From positions 3,306,587-3,370,586 of the forward strand of contig CAJINV010000010.1 in assembly GCA_905178155.1 (NCBI GenBank): DNA of 64,000 nt, in the 5' to 3' direction. A program made the translations under genes and the position numbers. Every line of letters starts with the position of its first letter. Within the stretch, counting starts at the first letter, position 1. Of the stretch, positions 11,600-22,726 are shown in pieces. This stretch comes from Amoebophrya sp. A120 (Eukaryota > Sar > Dinophyceae > Syndiniales > Amoebophryaceae). The notes beneath the pieces are model-generated. The model was given only the letters and a program-made list of their open reading frames with translations, did no database searches and was not told the origin of the DNA.

Positions 11600-12290
11600 A
11601 GTGGCCCTATCGCAAAGAGAAATCAGAAATGACGGGTGACGAGATGAAATGTTCTGACTTCGAAATGGTCAGGCAATTTATTAGCAGTAGAACTTAGTAG
11701 TAGCAGTATTTTCTTGCTTGTGAGTTGTACTATAGAGGAAAGTCGGGACTGTCACTGTTCTTTGCTCTGCTTTGTTGAGCTAGCGACGTCTGGTTACGTG
11801 AAAGACACAAAAAAGATGTTGGGCGGGGCGCAGAGGTCCTTGCCTAACAATGATAATTGATGACTCTGAGTTCGAAAGGGGGATCCAAACTCGTTTCCTG
11901 TGCTCAGTCAAAAAGTTACTACGTTATTGTGGGGGCTTCGAAAAACTAGCTGGGAGTGGCCGGATCTCTGCAGCTTCTAGTTCTGCATCGCAAAATAATC
12001 GGCGAGACAAAAGACGCGGCCAAAGACAAACGGAACGAACGAAATTGAAAACAGCACGAATGTTGTACAGAAGGAAGACCTGAGAAGCCACCGAATGCTC
12101 TTTCTTTACGAAGTTTGCGCATGGTACATAAGCGGACGAGTAAGTACCGACAAGCACGATAGAGAAAATGGCATTGAAATTGACATGGACATCGCCTTGA
12201 ATGCATCAAGATCCAAGATGCTGGCTTCGAAATGTTTGTGCTGCGGGCCACAGCTGTAGTTCACATGGCGCCGCGGCATTTCTCATTCGC
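11600..12290. repeat. Spacer repeat R3, 5' flank of the GT31 gene
   Basis: This stretch is homologous to 19210-20000, upstream of the GT25-like gene, and in part to 42880-43230, upstream of the GH47 gene. Shared landmarks include GACTCTGAGTTCGAAAGGGGG, GGCTTCGAAAAACTAG, ACGAAATTTGTGCACG-like and TGTGCTGCGG-CCACAGCTG sequence. No coding region is recognised. Confidence 0.65.
11859..11903 (-). promoter_or_regulatory. Shared upstream motif (copy 2)
   Basis: On the plus strand TGATGACTCTGAGTTCGAAA is followed by ACTCGTTTCCTGT, about 270 bp upstream of the first open segment of the GT31 gene. It is the same motif, at the same distance, as upstream of the GT25-like gene. Confidence 0.4.
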
Positions 12291-12299
12291 AAAACGTCG

Positions 12300-14360
12300 A
12301 CGAAAACCAGAACAACTGCACGAGTTCTTGTGGAATAAAGATCAGGTTTTATTGGACGAACGACACGACAAAGGCGTCTATCTGAACGAATCGGAAACGG
12401 AAACTTCGATGCATGAAGGTATTAGGGCGGAAAAATCGGCAAATATCATCATTTTTGCAAGCGCACTTGTTTGGGGGGTAAAAATAGGTTTTTTGTTGGG
12501 GGCGCAACATCTTGGAAGCCGACACGCCTCGCGTGTCCCTTCATCTTTTCCACAGGAAACATGATAGCTGAGCTTTGGAGATGCCGCAACACAAAGACCA
12601 GAAGCACGCCACAGTGCCTTCGTTCTGTGCGTTGTCGCCCAAATGGCCGGACGCTGTGTCGTGGACCCGCTCTTCGAACAGTGGCCGGGCCGCCTCCCTG
12701 ACCGGGGCTCGACGAGGCCCTTCGCCCGGAGAAGGAGGCCCGGCCAGGGGGGGTGGTCAGGGGGGTGCATTTTTGCCCCTCCCGGACACCCCTTCCGGGC
12801 ACCCCCTTCAGGCAGCTTTGGGGTAGCCTATGCCGACCCCCTAATCCCCATTGGAAACTGCCGATTTTGCGTGCCCAAAAAAGGTAGCCCAGAGGCAGCC
12901 CAAGCCGACCCCCTTACCCCCCCCCTTCGGCGCCCCCCCGGAAGCACTCGACTGCCGGCGCGTCCGCCTTCTCCATATCCGGTCGGAGGGGGGGGATGAG
13001 AAGATATGTGAGCGCGTCCGGAATTGAATGCGGGACATGGGGCGCGGCATCCCGCGCCAGAGGGCCGCAGGCGGGTGGAGCTTCAAGAAAGTGCGGCGGT
13101 TTTATTGGAAAAAGGGGAGGGCCGGATGGCGGACCGTAACACCGAAGTGCGGCGCCAACATCTAAATGGCCAACAGGAAAAAAAGCAGTAGCTACACCCC
13201 CAACAGCCAGAATTTTTTTACCCCCCCAAAAAGCGCGCTTGCAAAAATGATGATATTTGCCGATTTTTCCGCCCTAAAGGTAATATAGATATCTTTATTC
13301 ATAAAAGAAATAGTAGGTCAGTAGTCATTTACGCAGGAGCCCCTTGTAGTCCATCAAGACCGAATGATATTAGGTGGACGAAAGTGACTTCTTGGACAAG
13401 AGCACAAGAGACTATCTACAGGACCAATCCTTAAGGGAAAAAGAACATCAACACCTAGCAGCAGCTCCCCCGTCTCCGATTCACGAATATCAAACAGGGA
13501 GGAACATGTCGCTGCCTGCACAACAAGAAGAAAACCAAAAGCCAGCTCTCGTGCCTGTCGTGCTTCTGCTTGCGCTTGCCGTGAAGTTTACTTTTTTCTA
13601 CTTAAGCAAAGAAGTAGTCTTTGGGAGGAAAAGCACTGGATTGTTTGTTTCGTGTTCAGTAGCGTGTTCCAACAGAAAACTACGGTGGGATCCGCAAATA
13701 TCTACCGGCCGCTTCTAGGGTTGTAGCTTATGAGTTTGGAATCTTACTTGTTGTAACTCGCCCGGCTTCTCATCCTGTTGATGCCTGGTTGGGCACGGCG
13801 TTGTATGTTCATCCTTTACAGTCTCCGCTAGTGCATGAACTTGTAGATTTAAGCCACTTAGAAGCCTGCGGTTGATTTGTAAATAAGTCATTTTCTACTA
13901 CCACCTCCTCTAGTCGTCATGCTGTTGTTCGATCGAGCTTGTTTCATGTTGCAACAACCACCTCCGTTCTTCGGAAACTAGTAGTAAAACAGGGATAAAA
14001 TTGAAGCAGTGCTCAAACAGATGAAACCGATAATAAAAACTGGGGTACAGCTATACTATTTGCATTTTACTTGAGCTTTTTTCTATTTTTTTTTTCCAGT
14101 TGCGTATTTAATGGGATCCAATAAAAACCGCAGTGGAACCATTATTAAAAGCAAGTACGAGATGAAGTTTGAGTGTTGCCTCTATCTTGCACCCTTCCAG
14201 CCCTTTTTGTAGTACTGTACCTGCAATATTAGTGCGCAGCAGGAGTCGCGGAGGTAGAGAACATCAAATTGATGCTCTAGTACTAACTACTCCGAAGCTG
14301 GTCCAGCGGGAGCCATAGGCGGAGCGGAAGGGCCACGAGGACGGACGGGGGGGAAAAAAT
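12300..14360. repeat. Dispersed repeat R2 (copy 2), split by a DNA element
   Basis: The parts 12300-12420 and 13290-14360 align in order with 4440-5600, and the right part also with 59225-59830. The gap between the two parts is the inserted element at 12422-13277. No gene is recognised. The 115-residue ORF at 13374-13718 has no family motif and lies wholly in the repeat. Confidence 0.65.
12422..13277. mobile_element. Non-autonomous TIR DNA element with 5-bp target duplication
   Basis: The ends are inverted copies of TTAGGGCGGAAAAATCGGCA and stay similar for about 70 bp, through GATGATATTTGCC, CGCTTGCAAAAAT and a GGGGGGTAAAAA stretch. AGGTA flanks both sides (12417-12421 and 13278-13282). The 856-bp interior is GC-rich and has no transposase motif. 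The empty site is visible in the related R2 copy near 4575, so this is a clean insertion. The superfamily is not identifiable from these data. Confidence 0.85.
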
Positions 14361-14639
14361 ATTTCATGTACCATAGGGGAAATACTAATTCTACTTGAAT
14401 ATGACATGCTAAAAATGGATCTGAAATGATGGAAACAAAAAACTTTCGTCCGATGTGCTGGACCATGTTGAGTATGTTGAAAAAATTCTAAAGGCTGAGT
14501 TGTGAATCACATTAAAAAATAACGCTAAACCAGTTGACTTCGTCGACGAGACTGATGTTCATGTTGTGATAATGCTTCTGAAATCATGTGAGGTGATGAC
14601 GCCCGCTTTAGTAATATAGGGCAGCTCAGGAATTGGAAT

Positions 14640-17250
14640 GCACTGCGCGCTACCGCCCTCACGCGCAATGTTCAGGAGATCCTACTTGAAAGACCGATGG
14701 TCGGGCCGCTCTGCCGCTGCGCTTCGCCCTGCGGGCACTGCGTGCGCGCTTTCGGGATGCGCCGTGCGCCCCTTCATGACGGCCCCGCCGCTAGCTTTCT
14801 CAGCAGCGGCGAAAACCGGCGCGCCCGTGTCTCCGCGGCGACCCCGGCTCCCTGCTGGGGGCTCTGGCTCAGCTTCCAATTCCAGAAACGCGGAGCGGCG
14901 CAGCTGCTGCGGCGGCTGTGTGTGTGTCCGCTGCCCGTCCAGGGGAACCCGCACGACCTGGGTCGGCTTAGTAGACCCTGGCGCCGCACCTTCAGCCGTG
15001 ATCAACTTCGCCCCACACTGCTTGCCATCAATCCCGTCGCGCGTTTTATTCCAGGTGACAGACCAGCCAGCAGAATGGCCGACCAAGCGCGGCGCGCATG
15101 GAATGCAAATACGTCATAAGCCTGCACACAGGCGGGCCACGCCCACAACCTTTTACCAGCTTGCGGCGGTGTGTTTTGGGGCGTTCTTTCTCTTTGCCTT
15201 TTCATTAATGCTACTGCCCCGCGTCCTATTTTTCCAACACGAAACACACGCACAAACGGGAATAACAATACGCGCCGCGCTTGCCAACGCACGTATAGAA
15301 TATGATAAAAGCATAGGCACCGGCCAAAACATTGCCAACCATGCCAAGCCCCCTGATATGCCCTCTATGACGTATTCGCAGGCGATCTGGATAAACAAAC
15401 GACGCGCACCACTTGGCCCCTGCCAAGCGCCCAGTGATACCAATCCACGTCGACATTTAACGGCTCGTGTGTTTCGCTCGCACACTATCCTGGCGAAAAC
15501 CATCCAAAACCGCCGCCTGCCGAGGAGCGAGCGCACAACGCCGCGGCAACATGCATGGGGCTGCGCGCCGGCCTGGCTGTCTGAAACACCCGCACGGCGC
15601 GCCAGGAAAATACAGAGCCAAGCAAACTATTTGCGGGCGCGCGGGCCGCGAGGGGCGAGCGCTGGAGGTGCAGGCGGGCCCGCAAACGTACGACACCACC
15701 CACGGAGGCTATTGCCCTGCTGAATTTCCAGGCCACCTACTCGGGCCGCTACTTATCGCACCACGCAGGTGCCGCGCCCTCCGGAAACGCTTTTCGTGTG
15801 CCATTGCGCGCGCGCGGGCGCATCGCTAATGGGGTCCAAAATAGATCGTGGCCCCGGTTTGGCTTTCTCAGGACAGCAGATAATGCGCGCGGCCCCCTCG
15901 TGCGCGGGCGCCGCAAGAGGGTGCCACACCACTGCAAACCTGCGGCGCACAGAATGGAGCACAGCGCCGCCTGTCTTACTTGCTACACACCCAAGGCACC
16001 CAGACAACGGATTTTGGGGCGCATTGCCCTCTAGGGGCGTCGCGTAGCGAGTTTTGCTTGTCTCGTAAATGTGACAAGGAAGCCCGCGGCGCCAAGCCTG
16101 CGGGGCTTCAAAATGGAATGCGCGGGACACCCCCTCTGTGCGGTTTGGGAGTTTTGTTTTCTGTTTGGGTGGCTGAAATGTGTGCCCCGCCCCCGTGGGC
16201 CATTGCGAAGGAATAACGAAGCGGAGGGCCTACGCCTGCGACGAAAGCAGCCGACTACAGGTAAAGCGACCCGCGGGCCACCCAGACCCTTCAAAGGCTC
16301 GGCAGCTATCACCCCGCCGGGCCCTGGCTGCCTAAGTACCATAGGCGCTGCGGCGTGGCTGCTTTCGCATTTTTGTAGGGGCCATAGCCATACCTACCTA
16401 CCTAGGGGTCCCCGAATGGTATTCCCCACGGGGGCTGCTAGCTAGGGAACGCGTGGCGCCAACGTGCTCCGGGCTGCGTGCTACTTAGATGCTCTCTCTT
16501 TGGCGGGCTCTTAGCCAACCGCGGGAGTGAGAAGCTAGCGCCGCATGCGACTGGCCCTCCACAGGACAAGCGCTCCCGTAAGTTCGGCGGCCGCCCCTCA
16601 GACGTGGCCGCACTCCTAGCACTGCACGCCCAGATTAAGCGGCCGCCCCATATAGAGTTTCTGTGCAAATGATTCGCCTGGACGAGTTGCCCGGGGGGCG
16701 CCCATTACGTCATGGCGCATTGCGGCGCAATGCTTTTCAGAGAAATGCCCAAGAGTGAGGCAGCGCCGCGGCCTTTGGCCGCTGCCATTCTAATATATTA
16801 TTGCATAAGCCAGGCTTTTTTTATAAAGGCGGGCTTTTCCACAGCGCGGGGGCCTGCGGGGGTCGGTTTTTTTCTCCGTTCTGCATTCAAGGGCTTTTTG
16901 CTAGAACTTGCAGCCAACCACGGCGGCGCTGCTGATTCGCCGTCTTTCTGATTCCGAGAGCAACGCGGGTGGCATTGAATAAACGCAGGGCGCACGGCAA
17001 AAAAATTTCGGGGCACGCGCGCGCGCTAAAATGTCTCTACGCGAATGCACTTCTGTCGGGACGCGCGTAGGCTTTGGATTTCGAGCGCAGCGGGGGGGGG
17101 CGTGTAGCTTCTGAGCGCGTCGCGAGTCCCACACCTATTCTCGCTAACCTATCGTCTGCGCGCACCTAGTAACACGCGCGACACCTGGGCGCCGCCCATA
17201 TTATCAGCCATGTCGGCCGCCGCCCTTTTTCTAGCCGCCGAGACAGAGCC
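14640..17250. other. GC-rich block downstream of the GT25-like gene
   Basis: A long GC-rich region with overlapping open frames on both strands and no family motif I recognise. A minus-strand frame at 14682-15086 is open for 134 residues and could be a 3' exon of the GT25-like gene, but I see no supporting motif. Position and composition match the GC-rich blocks of the other loci. Confidence 0.35.
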
Positions 17251-17424
17251 CCGGCGGACGGGCTTGCCTGTGTCCAATGTGGGAAGCAGACACCCTCACC
17301 ATGGGAAGTGTGACAAGCTACCCCTACCGGCCGTTTGCATTTGCTCCCGACCTAATTCGCTTAGCTTCACCAAGGCGGGCCGCACGCAAGGGCGTCGCTT
17401 TGGAAGCGGGGCGAATGGCTTCAA

Positions 17425-19207
17425 TCACCAGGATAGCCGCCTCAACGACTTCTCCAGTAGGGTTTCTCGGAAGGCGCCAGAATCCTTGACGCGGATTGCC
17501 CAACCATAGGACCCCGCTGAGGTTTTCGCGTGCGCCAGGGAGATTACGTGTTCGACAGGGCCTCCCTTCTGACCATCATGTTTCCCAGCCTCCGTTGCGG
17601 TGCCGGGCCTCTGTTCAAATACCAGGCGCACAACTGGTTCAGGGTCAGGGGCTTCTGCTGCATAATCATGCGCGCCAAGTAATACAATGGCGGTCTCGCT
17701 GGGCCATGCTTTCTGCAACCCCGTGGCCACGCTCTTGAGGCTCAAGTCTTCCGAAAGCCATCGCGCGTCGTCCTCGAAGACGACTACCAACTGGTCATCG
17801 GCAAGAGCTCCTTGCCGGTGTAGCTGCGCGATCGCACCGAAACACTTGCTGAGGGCTTTCTCCAGTCCAACGCCGCGCAGCTCGTCAAACTCTGCCGGGC
17901 AATGATGGAACTCATACCCTTCAGCAGGTGCTGCGCCGGCGCCCGGTATCGCCGAGGAATGGCCATCCCCCGTAAGGTTCTGGCGCTTCGGTGGTGCAGG
18001 CCCGAACGTGTCTTCCGTCAGAAACTGAGAAAGCTTGCTCCCAACGTGTGCGGCCACGACCGCCGGCGCGTCTGCGCCGAATCCCACCACCATGAGAAAC
18101 GGCCCCCGCAATTCCTGCCCACCCTCGGTAATCTGCGTGCCTAGGTCTGCTGCCTCACCTAGCCCTGGCGCCCAGGCTTCGAAGGGGATCAGATTGTTGC
18201 CTGTGAGGGTGGCAAGAATTGGCTCTGCTTGTTCCCGGTCTGGCGATGTTCCATTTCCCGTGCAAAAACATGCCCACCTCAATATGCTAGGACTTCCGCT
18301 AAGCAACCACGTCCTGCTTTTTATTTTGAAACCCAAATTTCTCGAACTCCACATGACAAGTCCAGACGACACGACTGAAGTTGTACTTTTTTCAGAATAG
18401 AACAATAACATCATAAGGATCACTCAAGCTCAGTGTCAAGAGAGTTACTCGGTCGTATCAAAAATCTCAATTTCTAGTATGACCTCACTGCATACAATGC
18501 GAGCGTGCCTCTGGGCGTGGGGCACTTGCACTTATCACTAGATCTGGCCGTGCATCATGTGCACGAGGTTCGCCGCGAGGACTAGTCGAGGGTGGGCACG
18601 TCTTTGAGCAGGATACTCCTCGACCACTGCCCATGCTCGTCAACTGTAGTTTGCTGAGACTGGTGACCTGTATCAAGGAACGGGATGAAAAGGGTTGGGC
18701 TTAAGTAGTAATCGGTGGAGCATGCTGAATTCGAATTCGTAATAAGTAAATATAGATCAAAAAAGCGGCTCATATGCGTGTTGCGAAAACGGCTTGAGGC
18801 GGATTTGTTCTCTACTTCTTCTAAAAAGGAAGACTAAACTCATAGGCTGAAGCAGATACGGACTCAGCACTTACCCTTTTTTTTTTGCCGGTGTGAGGCG
18901 AGGCTTTCAGCTGGTGGAAGGTTTTCGACTGACGGCCTGGATTTGCTTTTGCTTCAAGTTGTCCTGGCCAACTTTTTTGATAGTGCCCCACCGCACCCAG
19001 AACGGACCAGGTCTCGACTCCACCAAGTAGGAGAACGGCTGCTGCGGCCCGCGTCGAAGGAAAATTGACAAAAAAACTACTAGTACGGCGCGGCCCGAAG
19101 CTGCTCTGCCCCTGACAATATTCTCGCTCGAACCTCCGACTCAGGACCCCGCAAAATGCCATCCCCCCGTACTTCACATCAGAGACTCGTCGGCTAGACC
19201 CGATCAT
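17425..19207 (-). CDS. GT25-like glycosyltransferase
   Basis: The main segment (about 18300 to 17425) holds GLEKALSKCFGAIAQLH followed by DDQLVVVFEDDARWL, matching GT25 proteins in which 'gciGcylSH' is followed by 'alIlEDDa' with the metal-binding Asp pair. Later it holds SYGWAIRVKDSGAFRETLL, like the family's 'tyGYlis..gA..Ll'. GT25 includes LOS galactosyltransferases and collagen galactosyltransferases. The 5' segment (19207 to about 18890), starting MIGSSRRV, is a diverged copy of the one before GT31 and also ends at a GTAAGT donor. The frame stops at 17425 soon after the last motif; a second frame that continues (EVVEAAILVIEAIRPASKA) starts there, so a frameshift or splice site is possible. 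The family call is moderate. Confidence 0.5.
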
Positions 19208-21054
19208 GTTGGCTAGCGCCTCTTCTTCTTCTTCTATCGCACAGAGAAGTCAGAAATGCCGAGTGACTAGATGTATGAAATGTTCTGAGTGAGAATTATT
19301 GGTCGGCAGGCAACATAGAAGTAGCAGAACTTAGACTTACAACTTGTTCGTAAATGAAAATGTATTTATAAAGGAAAAGTTGACGAGGGCTTCTGTTCTT
19401 TGCTCTGCTTTAGCTAGCGATGTCTGCTTCGCTGCGTGAAAGACGCAAAAAAGATCTTGGGCTTTGCTCAATGATTATTGACGACTCTGAGTTCGAAAGG
19501 GGGCTCCGTCCTCGTTTCCTGTTCTCAATCAAAATTACTACGTTATTCTGGAGGCTTCGAAAAACTAGTTGCGAGTGGCCAAATCTCTGCAGCATCTAGT
19601 TCTGCTTCGCATTATAATCAACGAGATCAAAGACGCGGCCAAAGGCAAACGGAGCGAACGAAATTGAAAACAGCACGAGTAAGTACAGAAGGAAGACCTG
19701 AGAAGCCACCGAACGCTCTTACGAAGTTTGTGCACGATACCGGCAGAAGGCGACACCGGGATAAGTCAGCACCGAACGCTCTTTCTTACGAAATTTGTGC
19801 ACGGTACATAAGCGGACGAGTAAGTACCGACAAACACGATAGAGAAAATGGCATTGTTGAAATTGACAGCGACATCGCCTTCTATGCATGAAGGTGCGAG
19901 ATACTGATGCTGAGTTCAAATGCATGTGCTGCGGCCCACAGCTGTCGTTCACATGGCGCCGCGGCATTTCTCGCTCGCTAAACGTCGAACAAATACTGCT
20001 ACCACCAGTTTACATCGTAGGATCATCCTTATCGTGCGTAAAAGCTTCCCCACCTCCCCGGACTTGTAGTGCTAAGAAAAGTGCATGGTCTTTTAGTTTT
20101 CCTCTAACTTGTAATGCCATACTCACGATATTGCTATCGATTTGAGATGCGATTTCTTTAGCCACACACGATTTTTACCCTAACAAGCGTCCAGGTCCAG
20201 GTTTTTTCTCATGGAGATTTCGCAAAGCTTCGCGATTTTTCTAGAAAAATCCCGATCTTGACTCTGGAGCGGGGACTTTGTTGCACGGGATAATCGTCAT
20301 GATCTAGTACGGCCCAAAAGCACGGACGTTACTTTGTAACGAGCTGGCTATGAACGTTCGTTGGTGTGATCGTGATCGTGATGCTGAGCCGCTGCGTAAA
20401 TTACAATTAGAATCGACCAGGGGAACGGCCAGAAGAAGAACTGCTACGAAGAAACTTTAACTTTAGGTCGTATCTGCGTCAGGGATGCTGAAATCCTATT
20501 GCTTTTGGGGATGGACAACTTACGATGCTGGTCGTGAAAGGGTGAAAGTGAAACGAAAACGATGGAAACTGAAGAATAACATTAACACTCAAACTTTCTT
20601 GCTTGTTTGTTGAGGGTGGTCACATGGAACCGCTTGGTGTTCTTTCAGTTTCGTCTCATGTGTCTAGCGCTACTTCAACATTGAAAAGGCACGATTTGGC
20701 GGAGCTTCTTTGGCTCCCACCTGAGAAAAAGGAACTACTTCTGAGAACGATAATAGAGCCTGCTAATGAATAAAATCAAAAAGGTTGCTGTTCTTGAAAA
20801 GTTAAAAGTTAAAAGGAAGGCTCGCAATAAAAAGACTGTTCGAAAGAAGAGAAAATTAAACTCTTGTTGCAAAAAGCTGTTTTTGTGAGGAGAAAGCTTC
20901 AAGCTGTGCTGTAGTCGAAAAAAGAAGGCTTTGTTTTTATTTTGTTTTAATTGTTACGGAAATGCAAGTACTTTCTTATTGTTAAACTTTGACTTTCTGA
21001 TTGTTACGTAAATACAAATACTTCATCATAAACCTAAAAGTTGTTTAGTAGTAC
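19208..21054. repeat. Spacer with repeats R3 and R6
   Basis: The part 19210-20000 is homologous to the 5' flank of the GT31 gene. The part about 20600-21050 resembles about 44340-44820, downstream of the LicD gene, in its run of AAAAGTT(A/G)AAAGT-like units and a CTTTGGCT(C/T)-ACCTGA segment. Between 20010 and 20600 I see no gene. Confidence 0.5.
19479..19521 (-). promoter_or_regulatory. Shared upstream motif (copy 3)
   Basis: Plus strand GACGACTCTGAGTTCGAAAG, then CTCCGTCCTCGTTTCCTGT, about 272 bp upstream of the GT25-like 5' segment. This is the best-matching partner of the copy at 11859. Confidence 0.4.
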
Positions 21055-21088
21055 GTACTTGGCATCGGCCATCCACTGCTACCCCCTT

Positions 21089-21556
21089 TCATGGAGTTCG
21101 ATTTGAAATGGCCCCCTCACCCCGGCCTTTGGTACGGGAGAAAACACCACCATCCGCTCGTTCCAGAAACGAAGCGGGCGAAGAGCCGGGGGAACCTGCA
21201 AGAGGTCCATCGAAGTGCGGCCGCTGTTCGCTACACGCCAATTTGCAATCTGCGTTTGCCAGCCGGTTACAATAAAAGTTCCCTCTGCTGTACAGGTCAC
21301 CGTAGCTACCGCTGCCACAGCTGGCCGGGTTCCAATTCATGCTATCATCGCAGAAAACTGTGTCATCACCTGGCAAAGCTTGACCTTCATAATCCTTCCG
21401 AATGCTGGCCACGGAGGAAGGCCGCCATATTGGCAGCCCCTTCGCGGCCACCGAAATGTCGGGCCCGCGCAATGAATAGCTAAGGTAGGGGCAGCCAGTG
21501 GAATGGCTGCCGAACTTCCTCACACTGCTGTATCGAGGCGCCCAACACCATGACAA
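21089..21556 (-). CDS. Conserved Cys-rich ORF downstream of GT32 (copy 1), unknown function
   Basis: About 120 residues from APRYSSVRKFG onward are kept in frame in both duplicated units, although the DNA has diverged, which suggests it codes for protein. It includes DDTVFCDDSMNWNPASCGS, then NFYCNRLANADCKLAC; the Cys spacing could form disulphides in a secreted domain. The frame ends in a stop at 21089. An 8-nt indel just upstream of the conserved part makes the frames differ between copies, so the true start, perhaps a splice acceptor, lies near 21535. It may be a 3' exon of the GT32 gene or a separate small gene. I do not recognise the family. Confidence 0.4.
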   Translation of the reverse strand: MSWCWAPRYSSVRKFGSHSTGCPYLSYSLRGPDISVAAKGLPIWRPSSVASIRKDYEGQALPGDDTVFCDDSMNWNPASCGSGSYGDLYSRGNFYCNRLANADCKLACSEQRPHFDGPLAGSPGSSPASFLERADGGVFSRTKGRGEGAISNRTP

Positions 21557-22650
21557 GTGGCGCCGCGCCCACGCTATACAAAAAAGCGCGCGCGCGTTGA
21601 GTTAGAAAGCTGCCGCCCACAATCCTCGCCGGGCAGGCATGGGCATGCGTCAGTGCGTCCCGAAGAACGCCACACACAGGAGCCGCCGGCCGCGGCAAGG
21701 CGGGGCGGCAATGGGGGCGGCGGCGCTCTTTTGCCTTGGGGGGGCGACGGGGAAAAAGGGCCCCCCTCCCTCCGCAACCTTCTTTCGGCTCCGGGGAAGG
21801 CACCAAAAACATGCTCCAGGGCAAAGTGGAAACAGGCGCGCCGGCCATGCCAAAGCACGGGATAAATGGCGCAACAGCGCCCGCCAAATGCTTCAGGCTG
21901 TGCCCGCCTATGCAGTCAGCACATGCGCGGCAAGGCGAGCGACCCGGGCCCCTTAGCCACCCGTCCCAGCTTTTGATGGTTTCACACAAACTGCGAGGCC
22001 AGAGTCGAAGCTAACAAGGCTACCTCGGCCGGCATACGCCCAATTTCTTTGCCGGGCGTCTCAGGGGGAACACAAAAGACGACAGGCAGCAAGCCCGGAA
22101 GCCTGTGGCACACAGAGCTGCACATGCATGGCGCGCATTGTGTTTCTGGTTCTTCGTTTCTATTTCTCGTATGGGCAGATCAAACATCGCAAAACCGCCT
22201 CAGCCTAGAAGCAAAGCGGGCAAAGGGGCGGCGGCTGCCGAGACCACCCAAAATGGCCCCGGGTTAGGCAAATCGATACCGCGCGGCCCCCCTGTTTTTC
22301 TTTCCCGCGTGGGCTTCTTCTGCCCCTGCGCCTGCACTTGGCTGGCCCACTGCCCCCAATCAACGCATGGAGCGCACGCTAGAACCTAAGGCGACAAGGG
22401 CCGCGAGAGGAAGCTCCTGAGCTTGTCGGCGCGCCTGCGTCGTTTCTTCCAAGCGGCCGCGGCACTTCCCCGCTGGGTCTGTTTGGTCATGGCAAACAAA
22501 CAGGCCCACCACCTTGCGGCGCTTCCATATCAAAAAACCGTTCCAAACCGCCCGACCTCTCCCGGTCAGGTCCAGAACCAGATGTGCGGACGATCATAAC
22601 AAGAGAGCTCCTGCCAGAACTCAATACACACAAGCTTTGTCCCGACACGA
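21557..22650. other. GC-rich block between the Cys-rich ORF and GT32 (unit 1)
   Basis: GC-rich sequence, homologous to about 27250-28560 in unit 2 but with many indels. Open frames here are not conserved between the two copies, so I assign no gene. Confidence 0.4.
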
Positions 22651-22726
22651 CATTTATTTTCTGCAATACGCCTCTCCTCCCCGGAGGTGGTGGGCGGCGT
22701 ACAACTTGTCTGCAGGTATAGCACCC

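Noticed and set aside
14638-15723. 361-codon plus-strand frame
   Set aside because: It lies in a GC-rich block with equally long frames on the other strand and shows no family motif; all recognised genes run the other way.
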